Below, piece by piece: positions 60,410 to 64,000 of a stretch of 64,000 bases of DNA. This DNA comes from Actinoplanes oblitus (lineage in GTDB: Bacteria > Actinomycetota > Actinomycetes > Mycobacteriales > Micromonosporaceae), in contig NZ_CP126980.1 in NCBI RefSeq assembly GCF_030252345.1, forward strand, positions 3,363,501-3,427,500. The letters run 5' to 3'. A program made the translations under genes and the position numbers. Each line of letters starts with the position of its first letter. Within the stretch, counting starts at the first letter, position 1. Below the pieces are notes generated by a model that saw nothing but the letters and a program-made list of their open reading frames with translations, made no database searches and was not told where the DNA came from.

Positions 60410-61568
60410 TCCAGACGTCCTCTCCGGTGACCTGCTCGCGCAGCCGTTCCATGACCTCCCGCTGGGTACGCCCGATCTCGGCCAGCTCCATCGCGGCGTG
60501 CGGGTAGTGCGTCTGGGTCTCGTGCCGCAGCGCCCCCAGCCGGCGCATCACCTCGCGGTGCTCCTCGACCGACCGGACCTGCTCCAGTTGCAGCCGCAGG
60601 TGCCGCAGGTCGTACGTGATCTCCGGCAGGTCCCGCACATCGGCCGCGGTCCGGTCCAGCGGGATGCCCTGCGACTCGATGATCCGGCGGATCGACACCT
60701 CGTCCTGCGGGCTGCCCCACATGTGCACGATCGGCGCCAGGTCCTCCACGCTCGCCCGGGCCCGGCCGCCGAGCAGCGCGGAGGCGGCGATCGCCTTCTG
60801 CGACTTGACCGCCCGCCGGTCGGAGAAGTCGATGCCCTCCTCGCGGAACGCGTACAGCAGCTTGGTCAGCGGCTCCCGGACCGGGTCCAGGTCGATGCCG
60901 AGGATGGCCCGTTGCAGGGTGCGCAGCTGCTCCAGCGGGAACCGGCCGGTCGCCGCGGACGCGGCCGCCTGCTCACCGCGCCAGCCGAGCGCGAGCATGT
61001 GCTCGATGGCGTCCTCGGGCACGTAGTCGAGCCGGCAGCGGAACAGGAACCGGTCGCAGAACGCCTCCAGGACCGGGTCGTCGGGCATCTCGTTGGACGC
61101 GCCGAAGATGCTCAGCAGGTCGGTGCGGATGAAGTCGGCGCCGTTGTGGAAGACCCGCTCGTTCACGATGGTCAGCAGCGAGTTCAGGATGGCGCTGCTG
61201 CCCTGGAAGATCTCGTCGAGGAAGGCCAGCTTGGACTCCGGCAGCATGCCCGCCGTCTTCACCTGGTAGACGCCGTCCTCCTGGAACTTCTTCACGTCCA
61301 CCGGGCCGAACAGCTCGGCCGGCTCGGTGAACTTGGTCAGCAGGTACTGGAAGCAGTGGGTGTCCAGCATGGCGGCGTACCGCTGCAGCAGCCCGGTCTT
61401 GGCGGTGCCGGGCGGCCCGATCAGCAGCGCGTGCTCCTGGCAGAGCGTGGCCAGCGCGACCACGTCGAGCACCTGGTCCCGGTCGGCGAACTCGTTCTTG
61501 ATGTCCTCGACCCGCCGGACGAACGTCCGGGCCAGCAGCAGCAGGTCGCGGTCCAGCACGTCGGTCAT
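60402..61568 (-). CDS. MoxR-family AAA+ ATPase
   Basis: 388 aa. Walker A GPPGTAKT (51-58), Walker B LAFLDEIF (114-121), sensor-1 Asn in GASNEMPD (about 159), and EAFCDRFLFRCRLD for the arginine-finger region. The C-terminal lid has RAVKSQKAIAASALLGGRARASVEDL. The MoxR family usually works with a von Willebrand A protein as a metal-dependent chaperone-like remodelling machine. It starts within the stop of the AAA gene upstream (ATGA at 61565-61568) and overlaps the gene downstream. Confidence 0.93.
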   Translation of the reverse strand: MTDVLDRDLLLLARTFVRRVEDIKNEFADRDQVLDVVALATLCQEHALLIGPPGTAKTGLLQRYAAMLDTHCFQYLLTKFTEPAELFGPVDVKKFQEDGVYQVKTAGMLPESKLAFLDEIFQGSSAILNSLLTIVNERVFHNGADFIRTDLLSIFGASNEMPDDPVLEAFCDRFLFRCRLDYVPEDAIEHMLALGWRGEQAAASAATGRFPLEQLRTLQRAILGIDLDPVREPLTKLLYAFREEGIDFSDRRAVKSQKAIAASALLGGRARASVEDLAPIVHMWGSPQDEVSIRRIIESQGIPLDRTAADVRDLPEITYDLRHLRLQLEQVRSVEEHREVMRRLGALRHETQTHYPHAAMELAEIGRTQREVMERLREQVTGEDVWNV

Positions 61569-63475
61569 GCGGGCTCCTCGGTAGACGGCGTCGCGCTCAG
61601 CACGATCATGCGGGGGCGGTGGCCGGGCCGGCGCGGCTGCGTCTGGTCCCGGTCCACGTCACGTTCCTGCGCGGCCCGCCGCTGCAGGCCGATCAGGGTG
61701 CCCAGCCGGTACGCGTCGGCCGGCACCGGCGGCTCGCCGACCAGCTCGTCGGCCCGCGCGTCCCGGAAGATCGACCGGATCTCGTCGCCGTTCATCTTCT
61801 CGGTGGCCCGGGCGATCCCGTCCAGCAGCTCGTCGCTGACCGGCACCTCGAAGTGGTCGGCGTGCACCCGGGCGATGTGCCGGCGGGCCGGCTCGTCGGG
61901 CAGGTCGATCCGGATCGGCTTGAACCGGCTGGGGCGCAGCAGCGCGTCGTCGATGATGTCGATCCGGTTGGTGGTGCCGATCACCACCACCGGCACCTCC
62001 GGGCGGAACCCGTCCATCTCGGTGAGCAGCTGCGCCACCATGGCGTTGCCGGCCCGGTTGCCGCCGTCGTCGCGGCCGCTGCGCCGGGACGCGATCGAGT
62101 CGAACTCGTCGAAGACGATCACGGCGGGGGCGTTCCGGCGGGCCTCGGCGAAGATCTCCCGGACCTTGCGCTCGCCCTCCCCGACGTACATGTCGGTGAT
62201 CTCCGGGCCGGAGACGACCAGGATGGTGGCGTCGAAGGCGTTCGCTATCGCCTTGGCGAACAGCGTCTTCCCGGTGCCCGGCGGCCCGTGGAAGATGAAC
62301 CCGCGGGGCACCAGGTCGTGCCGCATCCGCTCGGGCAGGTCGTCGGCGAACCGGATGATCTTCAGGGCGCGGTGCAGCTCCCGCTTGATGTCGTCGTAAC
62401 CACCGATCGCGGTGAAGCTGACGTTCGGCACCTCGAAGGCACTGGAGGTGCGCGCCTTGAACGTGCGCAGCTCGGCGATCAGCACCTCGAACGTGGAGGT
62501 GGTGCCCCGGTGCTGGTGGTAGGCGTAGCGCAGGGCGTGCCGCAGCCGTACCGCGTTGAACCCGGCGATGTGCTTGTAGAGCGTCATCGGGTCGAACCCG
62601 CGGAACAGCGCCGCCTCGTCCCGGGTGACCAGGGCGGTCCCGGCCGGCACCCGGTCGCCGCTCTGGGTGCGCACCTCGCGCGGCAGGATGTCGATCGCCA
62701 CCCGGACCGCGAACCGGTTGGCCAGCACCTCCGGGATCACCAGCGACGGGTCGGTGAAGGCGAGCAGCACGCAGCCACTGCGCTCGTAGAGCACGTCGGT
62801 CAGCTCCCGCGCCTCGGCGTTCAGGGTCGCGTCGCTGCCCCCGGCGAGCAGGTCGAGGTGCGGCACCACCACGACGTCGGCCGGTTTGGCGTCCCGGACC
62901 AGGGTCTGCAACCCGGCCAGCACCTGCTGCCGCCGGCTCGGTGCGATGCCCAGCACGTCGCTGGCCGGCTCGGTCGCCTCCACCGTGCGCACCCGCCGCC
63001 CGGCCCGCCCGGCGATCTCCGCGACCAGGTGCTCGACCAGCAGTTTCTCGCAGCGGATCAACACCGAGAGACCACTGTCCAGGTACGCCGCGGCCCGGGT
63101 GATCTCCAGGTCGTGGGCGATCAGCACGACCCGCCGATCGTCGAGCTCCGCCGGATGCCCGTCGTCGGCGAGCACCACGCCGGACGCCTTCGCCTCGGTG
63201 GGCTCCGCCTGCTGCGGAGCGGTAACGGTACGCCCGGCCACCTCGATCCCCGGCGGCCAGTACATCGCCCGGGCCGGGTCCGGATCCTCGATCAGCAGGT
63301 GCAGGCGGCTCACCCGGATCGTCAGGTCGGCCGGGGTGAGCGGCTCACCGACGAACGCCGGTTGCTCACGCAGCAGCTCACCGAGGGTCAGGCCGTCGTC
63401 GGCCAGCACGTGGGCGTCCTCGAAGCCGGCCCGGGCCAGCGGCACCACGACCAGTTCACGGCGGCGCGGCGTCAT
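61565..63475 (-). CDS. Two-domain AAA+ ATPase (FtsH/Cdc48-like) with degenerate first AAA module
   Basis: 636 aa from ATG 63475. Residues ~105-265 look like a degenerate AAA domain: RRVVLIAHDLEITRAAA, VLIRCEKLLVEHL where a P-loop would be, VVVVPHLDLL in place of Walker B, and VLLAFTDPSLVIPEVLANRF like sensor-1/arginine finger. Residues ~350-600 are an intact FtsH-like AAA: Walker A GPPGTGKT (397-404), Walker B VIVFDEFDS (453-461), sensor TTNR (501-504) and RPSRF (514-518). No HExxH protease follows, so it remodels and does not cleave. It starts in the upstream stop (ATGA). Confidence 0.9.
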   Translation of the reverse strand: MTPRRRELVVVPLARAGFEDAHVLADDGLTLGELLREQPAFVGEPLTPADLTIRVSRLHLLIEDPDPARAMYWPPGIEVAGRTVTAPQQAEPTEAKASGVVLADDGHPAELDDRRVVLIAHDLEITRAAAYLDSGLSVLIRCEKLLVEHLVAEIAGRAGRRVRTVEATEPASDVLGIAPSRRQQVLAGLQTLVRDAKPADVVVVPHLDLLAGGSDATLNAEARELTDVLYERSGCVLLAFTDPSLVIPEVLANRFAVRVAIDILPREVRTQSGDRVPAGTALVTRDEAALFRGFDPMTLYKHIAGFNAVRLRHALRYAYHQHRGTTSTFEVLIAELRTFKARTSSAFEVPNVSFTAIGGYDDIKRELHRALKIIRFADDLPERMRHDLVPRGFIFHGPPGTGKTLFAKAIANAFDATILVVSGPEITDMYVGEGERKVREIFAEARRNAPAVIVFDEFDSIASRRSGRDDGGNRAGNAMVAQLLTEMDGFRPEVPVVVIGTTNRIDIIDDALLRPSRFKPIRIDLPDEPARRHIARVHADHFEVPVSDELLDGIARATEKMNGDEIRSIFRDARADELVGEPPVPADAYRLGTLIGLQRRAAQERDVDRDQTQPRRPGHRPRMIVLSATPSTEEPA

Positions 63476-64000
63476 GTCAGGTTCCCTCCGTTCAGCGCCC
63501 GGGCCAGGGCCACGGCGCTCTGGTGGCCGTCCAGGAACGGCCGGGCGGCGAGCGGGCGGGCCGGGTCCGCGTCGATCGCGGCCAGCGGCGCCCAGTACCG
63601 GGCGGTGCTCGGGTCCGGCCGGTCGGCGCCGACCAGCCGGTCCCACTCGGCGGCGTGGCGCAACCGGGCCAGCACGTAGACGTCGATGACGAACGACCGG
63701 TGCGCGTGCCGGAACCGGTCCAGCAGTTCGCCCCGCCAGCGGCGCACCGCGGCGTCCGGGTGCGGGGCGGCCAGCACCCCGGCCAGCACCGCCGGCCCGC
63801 GCGGGCGGGACAGCAGCTCCGCCGCGGTGCCGACGGCCACGCCGTCGGTGCCGTCCGCCGGGCGGTGCAGCACCTGGGTGAGCGTGGCGGCCCGCAGCAG
63901 CGCGTCGATCAGGGCGGGTTCCAGCTGGAACGCGCTGACCGCGCCGCGACGCGGTTCGAGGACCGGCCGGAGTACGGCGTACCGGCACAACTGGTCGGTC
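63472..64000 (-). CDS. Unknown helical protein of the ternary-type operon (partial at 5' end)
   Basis: At least 176 codons; the frame runs off the right edge of the window (TDQLCRYAVLRPVLEPRRGA at the edge). Helical: LEPALIDALLRAATLTQVLH, AVLAGVLAAPHPDAAVRRWR, VIDVYVLARLRHAAEWDRLV, and it ends LAARPFLDGHQSAVALARALN. The stop overlaps the AAA start. No motif recognised. The rest of the gene, and a possible vWA partner, lie beyond 64000. Confidence 0.75.
   Translation of the reverse strand, partial: TDQLCRYAVLRPVLEPRRGAVSAFQLEPALIDALLRAATLTQVLHRPADGTDGVAVGTAAELLSRPRGPAVLAGVLAAPHPDAAVRRWRGELLDRFRHAHRSFVIDVYVLARLRHAAEWDRLVGADRPDPSTARYWAPLAAIDADPARPLAARPFLDGHQSAVALARALNGGNLT

Noticed and set aside
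1..64000. tRNA, rRNA or CRISPR arrays
   Set aside because: None seen by eye; the prophage does not use a tRNA gene as its integration site.

Overview
The window looks like chromosomal DNA of a high-GC actinobacterium, most likely Micromonosporaceae (Actinoplanes-like). Host genes are very GC-rich with C/G at third codon positions. The gene set fits this group: DUF3040 protein, HPII-type catalase, DesK/NarL two-component pairs, an aa3 oxidase subunit, and an FtsH/MoxR ternary-type locus. The genus is inferred from general character, not from a marker gene.

Layout. 1-33.2 kb is ordinary accessory chromosome. It holds an alcohol dehydrogenase tail, large catalase, type IB topoisomerase, LysR/SDR divergent pair, MBL hydrolase, NDH-2-like oxidoreductase, an ABC exporter divergent from a two-component system, GNAT, aminotransferase, orphan ctaD, DUF3040 protein, flavohemoglobin, LtrA, flavin reductase, DUF309, peptide deformylase, CDF transporter, DinB, secreted pectate lyase, patatin, TPP enzyme, Nudix, DeoR regulator, a small repeat protein, Dps, SDR and a metallophosphatase. 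Oxidative/nitrosative stress functions recur (catalase, Hmp, Dps, stress-type SDR).

33.97-51.34 kb is a compact (~17.3 kb) prophage of clearly lower GC. It is inserted in the coding sequence of a secreted CocE/NonD (peptidase S15-like) hydrolase, separating the Ser nucleophile half from the Asp/His half. The 59-bp att repeats are in frame, and precise excision would restore a ~581-583 residue enzyme. The phage has an integrase, a divergent control region with inverted repeats, a winged-helix protein, two HNH nucleases, small and large terminase, portal, a protease-capsid fusion, connector and tail proteins, a -1 frameshift tail-assembly chaperone pair, a short tape measure and a collagen-like fibre. 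I see no lysin, holin or classical repressor.

52.4-56 kb holds a Vps62-like membrane protein (TTG start) and a Ser/Thr kinase with a C-terminal sensor-like domain. From 56.6 kb to the window end is a tightly overlapping minus-strand operon: an unknown helical protein (cut by the window end), an AAA+ ATPase with a degenerate first AAA domain and an intact FtsH/Cdc48-like second one, a MoxR ATPase, two unknown proteins, a TPR-like protein, a large beta-rich protein with a TPR-like tail, and a beta-rich protein. This matches the computationally proposed 'FtsH-vWA-MoxR ternary' conflict systems, which to my knowledge lack a worked-out mechanism. The vWA partner is not in the window and would be expected just beyond 64 kb. 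It is the best candidate here for an undescribed system.
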